Source: an uncultured Lachnospiraceae bacterium
GTDB taxonomy: Bacteria; Bacillota_A; Clostridia; Lachnospirales; Lachnospiraceae
Direction of reading: 5' to 3'
Assembly (NCBI GenBank): GCA_910587905.1
Contig: CAJUOF010000219.1
Location: 1-15,549 of the forward strand
DNA length: 15,549 nt
Below the pieces are notes generated by a model. It made no database searches, had not been told where the DNA came from, and worked only from the letters and a program-made list of their open reading frames with translations. The translations under genes and the position numbers were made by a program. Shown here in pieces: positions 1-7,091 of this stretch (positions are counted from its first letter, which is position 1; each line of letters starts with the position of its first letter).

Positions 1-1
1 A

Positions 2-160
2 TCCTTACATCCTTATTTTCTTCAGGTCTGGATCCTTTTGATTGAGGAGGGACTGGATGAAGATTTTGGGGATACGGCATGAGGAAGGTGAGGCAGCCGC
101 ATATGATGGCGGCATGGGAGAAATTGCGGACACAGGGATAAGCTTGGGGAAGTGGATTGT
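2..160 (+). pseudogene. Possible eroded 3' end of mnmE (tRNA modification GTPase)
   Basis: No open frame spans this stretch, but pieces of the MnmE C-terminus appear in the expected order in different frames. The frame of mnmG gives LQVWILLIEEGLDEDF (about 20-67), which resembles the family segment LxxVxxxIExGMPEDF. The next frame gives AYDGGMGEI (99-125), like AYExLGxI. The mnmG frame then gives GEVDCMTKFC (146-175), like the terminal GEDLVxxIFSKFC. The distance from DEDF to KFC is 33 codons, against roughly 30 in intact proteins. MnmE partners MnmG in making 5-carboxymethylaminomethyl-uridine at tRNA position 34, and its gene normally lies just upstream. The family comparison is from memory, so a chance resemblance or a sequencing error cannot be excluded. 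Confidence 0.4.
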
Positions 161-164
161 ATGA
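57..164 (+). CDS. Candidate 35-codon leader ORF coupled to mnmG
   Basis: An ATG at 57 follows AGGAGG (45-50) with a 6-base gap, the best ribosome site at this end of the window. The frame runs 35 codons to a TGA at 162-164 that overlaps the mnmG ATG (161) as ATGA, the usual layout for translational coupling. The product begins MKILGIRHEEGEAAAYDGG and matches no family I recognise. It shares bases with the putative mnmE remnant, so it may be a by-product of that decay: the AGGAGG could simply encode the Glu-Glu of the MnmE-like segment. Its value is mainly that it supports ATG 161 as the mnmG start. Confidence 0.28.
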   Translation: MKILGIRHEEGEAAAYDGGMGEIADTGISLGKWIV

Positions 165-2041
165 CGAAATTTTGTGAACAAGTAGACGTATGTGTAATAG
201 GCGCCGGGCATGCGGGCTGTGAGGCAGCGCTGGCCTGCGCAAGGCTTGGACTGGAGACAGTTATTTTTACGGTGTCAGTGGACAGTATCGCTTTGATGCC
301 CTGTAATCCCAATGTGGGAGGATCTTCAAAGGGACATCTGGTGCGGGAGCTGGACGCTTTGGGCGGAGAGATGGGGAAGAATATCGACAGGACATTCATC
401 CAGTCCAAGATGCTGAACGTGTCCAAGGGGCCTGCCGTCCATTCCCTGCGGGCCCAGGCGGACAAGCAGAGCTACACGGGGGAGATGAGGAGGACTCTGG
501 AGAATACGGAGCATCTGACCATCAGGCAGGCGGAGGTCTCCGAGATCGAGACGGAGGGAGACCGGCTTGTGGGGATTGGGACCGTGTCCGGGGCCAGATA
601 CCGGTGCAGGGCGGCGGTCCTTGCCACGGGAGTCTACCTGAGGGCCAGGTGTATTTTTGGAAATGTCAGCAATCCCACCGGGCCCAACGGACTTCAGGCG
701 GCCACCCATCTGACCGCTTCCCTGGAGAGCCATGGGATCCGCATGCAGCGATTTAAGACGGGAACTCCGGCCAGGGTGGACGGGAGGAGCATTGATTTTT
801 CCAAGATGGAGGAGCAGTTCGGGGACGAGCGGATCGTGCCGTTTTCCTTCACCACCGATCCCGACGACATCCAGAGGGAGCAGGTTTCCTGCTGGCTCAC
901 CTACACCAACGAGGAGACCCACCGGATCATCCGGGAAAACCTGGACCGCTCGCCTTTGTTCTCCGGCTTTATCGAGGGGACCGGCCCCCGCTACTGTCCC
1001 TCCATCGAGGACAAGGTAGTCCGGTTTGCGGATAAGGAGCGGCATCAGGTGTTTATCGAGCCGGAGGGAGAGTATACCAACGAAATGTATCTGGGCGGCA
1101 TGTCCAGCTCCCTCCCGGAGGACGTCCAGCACGCCATGTACCGGACGGTGCCGGGGCTGGAGAACGTGAAGATCGTCCGGAACGCTTACGCCATCGAATA
1201 TGACTGCATTGATGCGAGACAGCTTTACCCGACCCTGGAATTTCGGAATATCAAGGGACTTTTCAGCGGCGGGCAGTTCAACGGAAGCTCCGGCTACGAG
1301 GAAGCGGCCGTACAGGGATTCATGGCGGGAGTCAATGCGGCCAGGAGCGTGAGAGGCCAGGAGGGGATCGTTCTGGACCGTTCCCAGGCCTATATCGGAG
1401 TCCTGATCGACGATCTGGTGACGAAGGAGAGCCATGAGCCTTACCGGATGATGACCTCCCGGGCGGAATACCGCCTGCTTCTCCGCCAGGACAATGCGGA
1501 CCTGCGCCTTACACAGATCGGGCACGAGATCGGGCTCATTGACGAAGAGCGTTACCGGAAATTATTGGAAAAAAAGGAGCTGATCAGGGAGGAGATCCGC
1601 CGGCTGGAGGGAACCGCCGTCGGGGGAACGGAAAAAATCCAGAGATTTCTGGAGAAGAGCGGGAGCACGTTGTTAAAGAACGGAGTGACTCTGGCAGAAC
1701 TTGTCAAGCGGCCGGAGCTTTCCTATGAAGCCCTGGGAGAGATCGACGAGGGACGCCCTTCTCTTCCCCCCGCAGTGAGAGAGCAGGTGGAGATCGATCT
1801 CAAGTACGAGGGATATTTAAAGCGGCAGGAGAGCCAGGTCCGCCAGTTCAAAAAACTGGAGGGAAAACGGCTTCCGGAAGATTTTGATTATGAAGCCATC
1901 AAGGGACTGCGGAAGGAAGCCATGCAGAAACTGAACCAGTTGAGACCGGTGAACATCGGCCAGGCGTCCCGGATCTCCGGTGTGTCCCCGGCGGACATCT
2001 CCGTATTGTTAGTCTATTTGGAACAGAGGAAAAACCATTGA
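161..2041 (+). CDS. mnmG: MnmG, tRNA uridine-5-carboxymethylaminomethyl(34) synthesis enzyme
   Basis: FAD-dependent enzyme that, together with MnmE, installs the (carboxymethyl)aminomethyl group on wobble U34 of certain tRNAs, using methylene-tetrahydrofolate and glycine or ammonium; it is cytoplasmic. The 626-residue length matches the family (about 625-630). Visible landmarks are the N-terminal FAD-binding GAGHAG at residues 14-19, then MPCNPNVGG, GGEMGKNID, and KGPAVHSLRAQADK, and the C-terminal ASRISGVSPADISVLLVYLE. The start is placed at ATG 161 rather than GTG 152 because GGGGA (146-150) lies 10 bases before the ATG but touches the GTG. Its stop overlaps the rsmG start. A long antisense frame within it is only a shadow of the high G+C codon use. 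Identity is certain; the exact start is less so. Confidence 0.97.
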   Translation: MTKFCEQVDVCVIGAGHAGCEAALACARLGLETVIFTVSVDSIALMPCNPNVGGSSKGHLVRELDALGGEMGKNIDRTFIQSKMLNVSKGPAVHSLRAQADKQSYTGEMRRTLENTEHLTIRQAEVSEIETEGDRLVGIGTVSGARYRCRAAVLATGVYLRARCIFGNVSNPTGPNGLQAATHLTASLESHGIRMQRFKTGTPARVDGRSIDFSKMEEQFGDERIVPFSFTTDPDDIQREQVSCWLTYTNEETHRIIRENLDRSPLFSGFIEGTGPRYCPSIEDKVVRFADKERHQVFIEPEGEYTNEMYLGGMSSSLPEDVQHAMYRTVPGLENVKIVRNAYAIEYDCIDARQLYPTLEFRNIKGLFSGGQFNGSSGYEEAAVQGFMAGVNAARSVRGQEGIVLDRSQAYIGVLIDDLVTKESHEPYRMMTSRAEYRLLLRQDNADLRLTQIGHEIGLIDEERYRKLLEKKELIREEIRRLEGTAVGGTEKIQRFLEKSGSTLLKNGVTLAELVKRPELSYEALGEIDEGRPSLPPAVREQVEIDLKYEGYLKRQESQVRQFKKLEGKRLPEDFDYEAIKGLRKEAMQKLNQLRPVNIGQASRISGVSPADISVLLVYLEQRKNH

Positions 2042-2766
2042 ATGAGAGACAAGAATATATAAAAAAGCGGTTTGAAGGGGAAAAGATCGGCATCACGGAG
2101 CGGCAGGCGCAGCAGTTTGAACAGTATTATGAACTGCTTACTGAGACCAACAAGGTCATGAACCTGACCGCCGTGACAAAGTTCGAGGAGGTCGTCTGCA
2201 GACATTTTCTGGACAGCGTATCGGTCACGAATTACTGTGACTTCTCCGCCATCCGGAATTTTATCGATGTGGGAACCGGGGCGGGCTTTCCGGGAATCCC
2301 CATAAAGATCCTGTATCCACATCTTTCTGTGACTTTATTGGATTCTTTGGGGAAAAGAATGGCTTTTCTCTCCAAAGTCGTGGATAACTTAGGGCTGAAT
2401 GGAGAGGGGGCGGGAGTGGAATTGCTCCACGGCAGGGCAGAAGATTTTGGCCGGGATCCGGATTACCGGGGAAGGTACGATCTCTGTCTTTCCAGGGCCG
2501 TGGCAAACCTTTCCACCCTTTCCGAGTACTGTACGCCCTTCCTGAAAATAGGGGGAAGGTTTGTTTCCTACAAATCCGGGGAGATCGAGGAAGAGCTGGA
2601 GACGGCAAAGCCCGCCATCAAGAAGCTTGGCTGCAAGACAAGGGCCGTTGAGAAATTTACCCTGGACGGGGCGGGGAGGAGCTTAATCTTCATTGAACGA
2701 AAAGCGGGGCTCTCCGCAAAATACCCGAGAAAGGCAGGGATTCCGGCGAAGGCTCCGCTCACTTGA
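2038..2766 (+). CDS. rsmG: RsmG, 16S rRNA (guanine-527 N7) methyltransferase
   Basis: SAM-dependent methyltransferase that makes m7G in the 530 loop of 16S rRNA; loss of the enzyme gives low-level streptomycin resistance in several bacteria. The 242 residues carry NLTAV (42-46), the SAM-binding DVGTGAGFPG (77-86), the acidic ribose-binding position in LLDSLGKR (about 90-97), SRAVANL (152-158) and the typical tail KYPRKAGIPAKAPL. All expected blocks are present and the length matches the family (about 239). The start is TTG 2038, overlapping the mnmG stop as TTGA, with AGAGGA at 2025-2030 as ribosome site. The nearby ATG at 2042 is out of frame. The pair is evidently one transcript. The gene ends 22 bases from a convergent gene with no obvious hairpin terminator between them. 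Confidence 0.97.
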   Translation: MNERQEYIKKRFEGEKIGITERQAQQFEQYYELLTETNKVMNLTAVTKFEEVVCRHFLDSVSVTNYCDFSAIRNFIDVGTGAGFPGIPIKILYPHLSVTLLDSLGKRMAFLSKVVDNLGLNGEGAGVELLHGRAEDFGRDPDYRGRYDLCLSRAVANLSTLSEYCTPFLKIGGRFVSYKSGEIEEELETAKPAIKKLGCKTRAVEKFTLDGAGRSLIFIERKAGLSAKYPRKAGIPAKAPLT

Positions 2767-2788
2767 AGCACAGGAATTTCAAAATATT

Positions 2789-3265
2789 TTAAAGAAGAGA
2801 ATCGGCGTCGGCGTTCAGGTATCCCGCCAGACATTCCACGATAAAGGCATGGTCCTCCTCGTGGGGCAGGGCAGATACCGTGACGGCGCCGATGATCCCG
2901 GCATTTTTAAGACGGATCGGGAAACCGCCGCCGCAAAGCACATACTCTGCGTCGTTTAACCCGTGGTCTGCCAGGGATTGTCCCTGTTCCTCAAGGATCC
3001 ACGTACTCATGAGAGAGCTTCTTTCCATGCAGCGGACCAGATTGAATTTTCGGTACATCCACTCCTGATTCGACAGGCGCACCTCGTTGGGAATCGATTG
3101 GAACAAGATGAGCCCGCTGTTCAAACGGATGCAGATGCCAATCTGAATTCCTTTTTTTTCTGACCGGTCCCTCATGTAGCAGCCGAGCTTCCAGGCCTCC
3201 TCGTTGGGGAATTCAGAAAACTGTAAAACTTCTTCCTGATGCTTAAGCTTTGCGATTCTGTCCAT
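2789..3265 (-). CDS. UPF0303 / heme-degrading-domain (GlcG-HbpS fold) protein
   Basis: A 158-residue protein of the UPF0303 group within the GlcG/HbpS (DUF336) fold, a small alpha/beta family named after heme-binding members but with no settled enzymatic role. Diagnostic blocks are EWMYRKFNLV with a following SS (68-77, 83-84), CGGGFPIRLKNAGIIGAVTVSAL (111-133, in family form GGGFPI..K..G.IG...VSGL) and EEDHAFIVECL (136-146). There is no signal peptide or membrane segment, so it is presumably cytoplasmic. The ATG follows AGGAGGG with a 6-base gap, an excellent ribosome site. It is the last gene of the minus-strand block, 25 bases after the ATC-hydrolase-like gene, so it is probably co-transcribed and linked to the same pathway. 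It converges on rsmG. The family call is firm; the function is unknown. Confidence 0.85.
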   Translation of the reverse strand: MDRIAKLKHQEEVLQFSEFPNEEAWKLGCYMRDRSEKKGIQIGICIRLNSGLILFQSIPNEVRLSNQEWMYRKFNLVRCMERSSLMSTWILEEQGQSLADHGLNDAEYVLCGGGFPIRLKNAGIIGAVTVSALPHEEDHAFIVECLAGYLNADADSLL

Positions 3266-3290
3266 GTTTCCCTCCTGAGCCGGTTGAGTT

Positions 3291-3593
3291 TTATTTCTTG
3301 ATCCTGGTGAACTTTAAATCACAACAGTCGTCGCCCTCCGCAATCTTTTTGGTCAGGGAGAATTCCGCATCCATATCCCGGGCAAACTTCCGGTCCCCCT
3401 CCATGGCAATGTCACAGAAAAGGGCGCAGTCCTCGTCGGAGAAGCCAAGCTTTTTCCATGCCGAGAGCAGGGGGCAGTAATGCATCTCGATATGTACGGT
3501 GTCGTCGTTGATCTCCACGACACGATTTTCAAAAGTGATCAGATCCTTTACAAAAATTTCCCCGAATTCCCTCATGCTCATGGGATCCTTCAT
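3291..3593 (-). CDS. Short L-2-amino-thiazoline-4-carboxylate hydrolase-like protein
   Basis: This 100-residue protein resembles the C-terminal part of the ATC hydrolase-like family (PF14196), whose founding activity opens a thiazoline ring on the route to L-cysteine. Seen are DPMSMREF (3-10), HYCPLLSAWKKLG (38-50), CALFCDIAMEGDR (56-68) and AEGDDCCDLKF (85-95), with cysteines at 40, 56, 60, 90 and 91. Family members as I recall them carry an extra helical N-terminal part of roughly 60-90 residues, which is absent. An in-frame TGA lies four codons upstream of the ATG, and the 108-base gap to the dehydrogenase gene is too short to hold that part. It may be a genuine short variant or a truncated gene. 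AAAGGA precedes the ATG closely. The substrate is unlikely to be ATC itself and remains unknown. Confidence 0.72.
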   Translation of the reverse strand: MKDPMSMREFGEIFVKDLITFENRVVEINDDTVHIEMHYCPLLSAWKKLGFSDEDCALFCDIAMEGDRKFARDMDAEFSLTKKIAEGDDCCDLKFTRIKK

Positions 3594-3701
3594 TTGATCC
3601 TTTCATATTGGCAGTTTCATTGTCCATATGTACCGGTTGATTCTGAATCATTCGTGTCTTCCTCTTTCTTCCTAATAATAATATAATCAAATCAGTTACA
3701 T
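3594..3701 (-). other. Spacer between dehydrogenase and ATC-hydrolase-like genes
   Basis: This AT-rich 108-base gap, read on the minus strand, holds TATATTATTATT, which could serve as a -10 region, but I find no convincing -35 hexamer. No terminator-like hairpin follows the dehydrogenase stop, so read-through from the upstream genes is likely. Confidence 0.3.
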
Positions 3702-4877
3702 TTATCTGGCCATTTCCAGGATCTTTCTCAGATCCTCCTCAAAGAGAACCTTTGCGGAACCCTTCTTCCCACCTGCGGCTATGATGCACTTGTGGGCCAT
3801 CAGGTCCATCTCCTCCTCTGTGGGATCCAGATTCAGCTCCTTCAGGGAGACAGGCATATGGATTTCCTTAAAGAAGGCTTCTGTCGCTTCGATCCCTTTG
3901 AGGGCGGTCTCCTCGTCGGTAGCCCCCTTGACGCCCATGACATTGACCGCATACTTGCAGAAACGGTCCAGGCAGTCCCGGTAAACATATCTTGCCCAGC
4001 TTCCCCAGAGGGCCGAAAGTCCGGCACCGTGGGCCACGTCAAAGATGCCGCTCAACTCCTGTTCCAGCATATGGGTGGCGAAATCATTTCCACCGTTACC
4101 ACAGCCGGTCAGGTCATTGTGGGAAAGACTTCCCGCCCACATGACCTCCGCCCTCGCATTATAATTTGCAGGATCGTCTCTCAGAACTTTTGCGTTGGCG
4201 ATCACGGTCCGCATGAGGGCTTCCGCAATGCCGTCCGTCAGCTCCATATTTCCGCCGGAGGTAAAATAGCGCTCCATGGTGTGCATGATAATGTCGGTAC
4301 AGCCGCAAGCCGTCTGATAATCCGGAAGAGTCATGGTAAGCTCCGGGATTAAGATGGAAAAGACCGGGCGGGCATAGTCGCTGCCATAGCCCCGCTTCTT
4401 CCAGCCGTCCTCGTTGGTGATCACGGACGCATTGCTCATCTCGCTTCCGGTGGCCGCCAGGGTGAGTGTGACACCGACCGGCATACAGGCCTTGGCAGTG
4501 CGGGTGTGCTCATAGAAATCCCACACGTCCCCCTCATTGGCAAGGCCGTAGCCGATGGCCTTGGCGGAATCCACGACACTGCCGCCGCCGACAGCGAGGA
4601 TAAAGTCCACGCCCTCCTTCTTTGCCAGCTCGATTCCCTCATAGACCAGGGAGATCCGGGGATTGGGAACCACGCCGCCAAGCTCCGTAAAAGCGATTCC
4701 CGATTCAGAGAGAGAAGATTTTACCTTGTCAAGCAGGCCGGTCTTTATGACACTGCCGCCGCCATAATGGATCAGGACCTTTTTATAACCAAACTCCTTT
4801 ACCAGAGCGCCCACTCGCTCCTCTGTATTTTTTCCAAAGACAACCTTCGTAGGTGTATAATACTGAAAATTAAACAT
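3702..4877 (-). CDS. Iron-containing alcohol dehydrogenase (butanol dehydrogenase/YqhD type)
   Basis: NAD(P)H-dependent oxidoreductase that interconverts an aldehyde and a primary alcohol in the cytoplasm. The 391-residue length is typical. The N-terminal dinucleotide domain has KVLIHYGGGSVIKTG (33-47), characteristic of the BDH/YqhD branch, which generally prefers NADPH, and AVGGGSVVDSAKA (95-107). The C-terminal domain supplies the metal ligands Asp195 and His199 in CTDIIMH, His269 in ATHMLEQE and His283 in DVAHGAGLSALW, so the site looks intact. AAGGAG lies 7 bases before the ATG. It starts 29 bases after the LacI-family gene, which implies shared transcription. In context it probably reduces (or oxidises) an aldehyde (alcohol) released from the imported compound. 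Substrate specificity cannot be read from sequence. Confidence 0.93.
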   Translation of the reverse strand: MFNFQYYTPTKVVFGKNTEERVGALVKEFGYKKVLIHYGGGSVIKTGLLDKVKSSLSESGIAFTELGGVVPNPRISLVYEGIELAKKEGVDFILAVGGGSVVDSAKAIGYGLANEGDVWDFYEHTRTAKACMPVGVTLTLAATGSEMSNASVITNEDGWKKRGYGSDYARPVFSILIPELTMTLPDYQTACGCTDIIMHTMERYFTSGGNMELTDGIAEALMRTVIANAKVLRDDPANYNARAEVMWAGSLSHNDLTGCGNGGNDFATHMLEQELSGIFDVAHGAGLSALWGSWARYVYRDCLDRFCKYAVNVMGVKGATDEETALKGIEATEAFFKEIHMPVSLKELNLDPTEEEMDLMAHKCIIAAGGKKGSAKVLFEEDLRKILEMAR

Positions 4878-4906
4878 GACCGTTCTCCTTTATGTGAATG
4901 TGATCA

Positions 4907-5986
4907 TCATTTATAAATGGTGTTTCTGTCGTCAAGGACGATCGCATCCAGCGATTTAGCCGCAGATCTCAAGGTAGAATTGCGGATCGCCAACTGCGCT
5001 TTCAAGATTTCGTGACGGGGAGGTCCCTCATAGCCTTCGATCCTCTCGAATAAGAACTCAGAAGCCTTAAGCCCCATCTGGTATTTTGGAGTTACCGTCG
5101 TCGTGATGGCCGGAGTGGTGACGATCGAGAGTGCGACACCGCCGAAGCCGGTGATGGCAACCTCCGAAGGAATACAGATGCCGGCCTCACTGCAGGCATT
5201 TAAAGCTCCCGCCGCCACCTGATCGTTGGCACAGATAATGCCGTCAGGCATGGCGGCTTCCTGCAGCAAAAATTTTACAGAATGATAACCGTCCATCACG
5301 GTAAAATTGTTGTTTTTAATAACGGAAAGAGTTCCGCCGTATTCCGAAAGGGCCCTTTGGATTCCCCTTACCTCGTGACAGTAAAGAGGGGCGTCCTCCG
5401 CACTGCCCAGAAAAGCCAGGTTTCTCCGTCCGATTTCCAGGAGATGCGCCGCATTTTCATAAAACGCCGTCTCATGGTCGACCCTCACGGTGTCCATCTG
5501 CCAGCTTACGTGGTCCGTTTCCAGGGCTACCACCGGAATCCGGACATTCCTCTTTTTCAGCGTGTGCAGGGCTTTCGAATAAGACTGGTAGGCATCATCC
5601 TTTCTGCACTGGCCAGGAAGCAGAATGATGCCGTCGATCCATTCCTGCTCCAGCTCCTGTATAATCTCCTTCTCCCGTTCAAATTCACTGTCACTCTCGA
5701 ACAGGACCGCGGTTATTTTTTTCTCCCGGAAAAAGTCGCTGATCCCCCGGAACACGACAATACTGTCCGTCCTTCTGAGACTGGGAAGCACGACGGCGAT
5801 CTGGTTCCTCTTACAGTTCTTTAAATCCCTGGCAATGGGATTCATACTGTAGTTCGTCTCCTCGATTGCCCGGTAAACCCGCTCCTTCAATTCCTCACAC
5901 ACATTGGCCGATTGATTCAGTACTCTGGATACGGTTGCCGTGCTCACGCCTGCGGCCTTTGCAACGTCCTTGATCTTTACGCTCAT
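4907..5986 (-). CDS. LacI-family transcriptional regulator
   Basis: A 359-residue repressor-type protein. The N-terminal LacI helix-turn-helix is clear: IKDVAKAAGVSTATVSRVLN (5-24), followed by a hinge region with NPIARDLK (49-56). The remainder is a periplasmic-binding-protein-like sensor domain with IAVVLPSL (63-70), WIDGIILLP (116-124), PDGIICANDQVAAGAL (237-252) and VAITGFGG (266-273). In most of the family the ligand is a sugar or nucleoside, so the inducer may be the imported solute or a product of it. AAGAGG precedes the ATG by 8 bases. It has its own candidate promoter in the 112 bases upstream and lies 29 bases before the dehydrogenase gene, suggesting control of at least that gene and of itself. 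Target operators are not proven. Confidence 0.95.
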   Translation of the reverse strand: MSVKIKDVAKAAGVSTATVSRVLNQSANVCEELKERVYRAIEETNYSMNPIARDLKNCKRNQIAVVLPSLRRTDSIVVFRGISDFFREKKITAVLFESDSEFEREKEIIQELEQEWIDGIILLPGQCRKDDAYQSYSKALHTLKKRNVRIPVVALETDHVSWQMDTVRVDHETAFYENAAHLLEIGRRNLAFLGSAEDAPLYCHEVRGIQRALSEYGGTLSVIKNNNFTVMDGYHSVKFLLQEAAMPDGIICANDQVAAGALNACSEAGICIPSEVAITGFGGVALSIVTTPAITTTVTPKYQMGLKASEFLFERIEGYEGPPRHEILKAQLAIRNSTLRSAAKSLDAIVLDDRNTIYK

Positions 5987-6028
5987 TCAAAAAACCTCTT
6001 ATTCCATAATTTGCGTTTAATTGTATCC

Positions 6029-6058
6029 AGTATATCATATCAAAAGGGAATGCGTAAA
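6029..6058 (-). promoter_or_regulatory. Candidate promoter of the lacI-like gene
   Basis: On the minus strand TTTACG (6058-6053) and TATACT (6034-6029) are separated by 18 bases, 43 bases before the ATG of the LacI-family gene. Just upstream lies the small palindrome ATCCCTGCGGGAT (6064-6076), which could be an operator or a weak stem after the aldo/keto reductase stop codon. The hexamer matches are moderate. Confidence 0.4.
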
Positions 6059-6098
6059 TGTATATCCCTGCGGGATTCTGCTTTCCTTTCATGTAATC

Positions 6099-7067
6099 TT
6101 AGTTTGACGGCTTGGAGAGAGAACTTCCGGTCTGAATTCTTCCTTCGTCGGAGAGAGTGGCCCGGTAAAGCTCATACCATTCGGCCCGGCTAAGTTCCAC
6201 GCTGCAGGCCGTGCAGATATCCCGCAGCCGTTCTTTGTTCGTGGTCCCGATCAAAGGCTGTATTTTTGCCGGGTGGCGCAGGATCCAGGCAATGGCGATT
6301 GCCGACGGGGAAACTCCTTTTTCCTCACTCATCCGGTTTACCACCCCATTTAAAATGGGATACCGGTCGTCATTCATGAATACGCCGCCGTAGAAACGTA
6401 CCTGGAAGGGAGACCAGGCCTGAGCCGTCATTCCCTTCATCCTCATGTAGGTCAGTACGCCGCCGTTCCGGTCCAGGTTGTCGGACTCATTGAGCTTCAG
6501 GGAATTGGTCGGGTCGATCAGCTCCGTGTGGGCCACGGAAAGCTGCATCTGGTTGATGATCAGCTTTTGGTTCAGGAAAGACTGCAGAAATACCAGGTCC
6601 ATGGTCTTATAGTTGCTCACTCCGAAATGACGGACTTTACCGGACGCATGGAGGATGTCAAAAGCCTCCGCCACCTCCTCCGGCTCGATCAGCGTGTCCG
6701 GATGGTGAAGCAAAAAAGTGTCCAGATGATCCGTCTGCAGACGCTTCAGACTCTCATCCACCGATTTTAAAATATGTTCCTTCCTCGTGTCCAGATAGAG
6801 AGTCTTCTCAGAGTCACGGATCAGCGTACACTTGGACTGGATCAGGATCCGCTCCCGCAGGCCGGGATTACGCATGAGGATCCTTCCAAAATACTCTTCA
6901 GAAGCGCCAAAACCATATACGTCCGCATGGTCGAAGAAATTGATCCCCTCATCCACGGCCGTGAGGATCAGTTGTTCCGCATCCTCAAAAGGGATCCTGC
7001 AGTCCCTCATACAGCCGAGGGCCAGTTCAGAAGCCTCCAGCATTCCGCCGATTTTAATTTTATTCAT
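6099..7067 (-). CDS. Aldo/keto reductase
   Basis: NAD(P)H-dependent reductase of a carbonyl compound, cytoplasmic, 322 residues, TIM-barrel AKR family and close in style to the YdhF-type enzymes. The catalytic tetrad is visible: Asp46 and Tyr51 in NFFDHADVYG, Lys79 in QSKCT and His121 in FLLHHPD. VRHFGVSNY (135-143), QMQLS and AWSPF are also typical, and LIGTTNKERL (273-282) marks the cofactor phosphate region. The start is set at ATG 7067, with AGAGG 8 bases before it, not at the GTG nine bases upstream, which abuts the ribosome site. The gene lies 24 bases after livF and so is probably the first enzyme gene of the transporter operon. A second reductase beside an alcohol dehydrogenase suggests a carbonyl intermediate. 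Confidence 0.93.
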   Translation of the reverse strand: MNKIKIGGMLEASELALGCMRDCRIPFEDAEQLILTAVDEGINFFDHADVYGFGASEEYFGRILMRNPGLRERILIQSKCTLIRDSEKTLYLDTRKEHILKSVDESLKRLQTDHLDTFLLHHPDTLIEPEEVAEAFDILHASGKVRHFGVSNYKTMDLVFLQSFLNQKLIINQMQLSVAHTELIDPTNSLKLNESDNLDRNGGVLTYMRMKGMTAQAWSPFQVRFYGGVFMNDDRYPILNGVVNRMSEEKGVSPSAIAIAWILRHPAKIQPLIGTTNKERLRDICTACSVELSRAEWYELYRATLSDEGRIQTGSSLSKPSN

Positions 7068-7091
7068 GTCATACACCTCTTTCTAAAAAAG

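Noticed and set aside
326..1525. 399-codon open frame antisense to mnmG
   Set aside because: It lies wholly within mnmG on the other strand, shows no family motif and no ribosome site. It is an expected shadow of G+C-rich codon use.
2313..2387. Two near-consensus DnaA boxes (GTATCCACA and TTATCCACG on opposite strands) that might suggest a replication origin
   Set aside because: Both are single-mismatch sites inside conserved rsmG codons, with no AT-rich unwinding element or further boxes nearby. The Clostridia origin is normally near dnaA/rpmH.
3532..3651. 40-codon minus-strand frame starting upstream of and overlapping the ATC-hydrolase-like gene
   Set aside because: It has a poorly placed ribosome site, no recognisable motif, and does not restore the missing N-terminal part of the ATC-like family.
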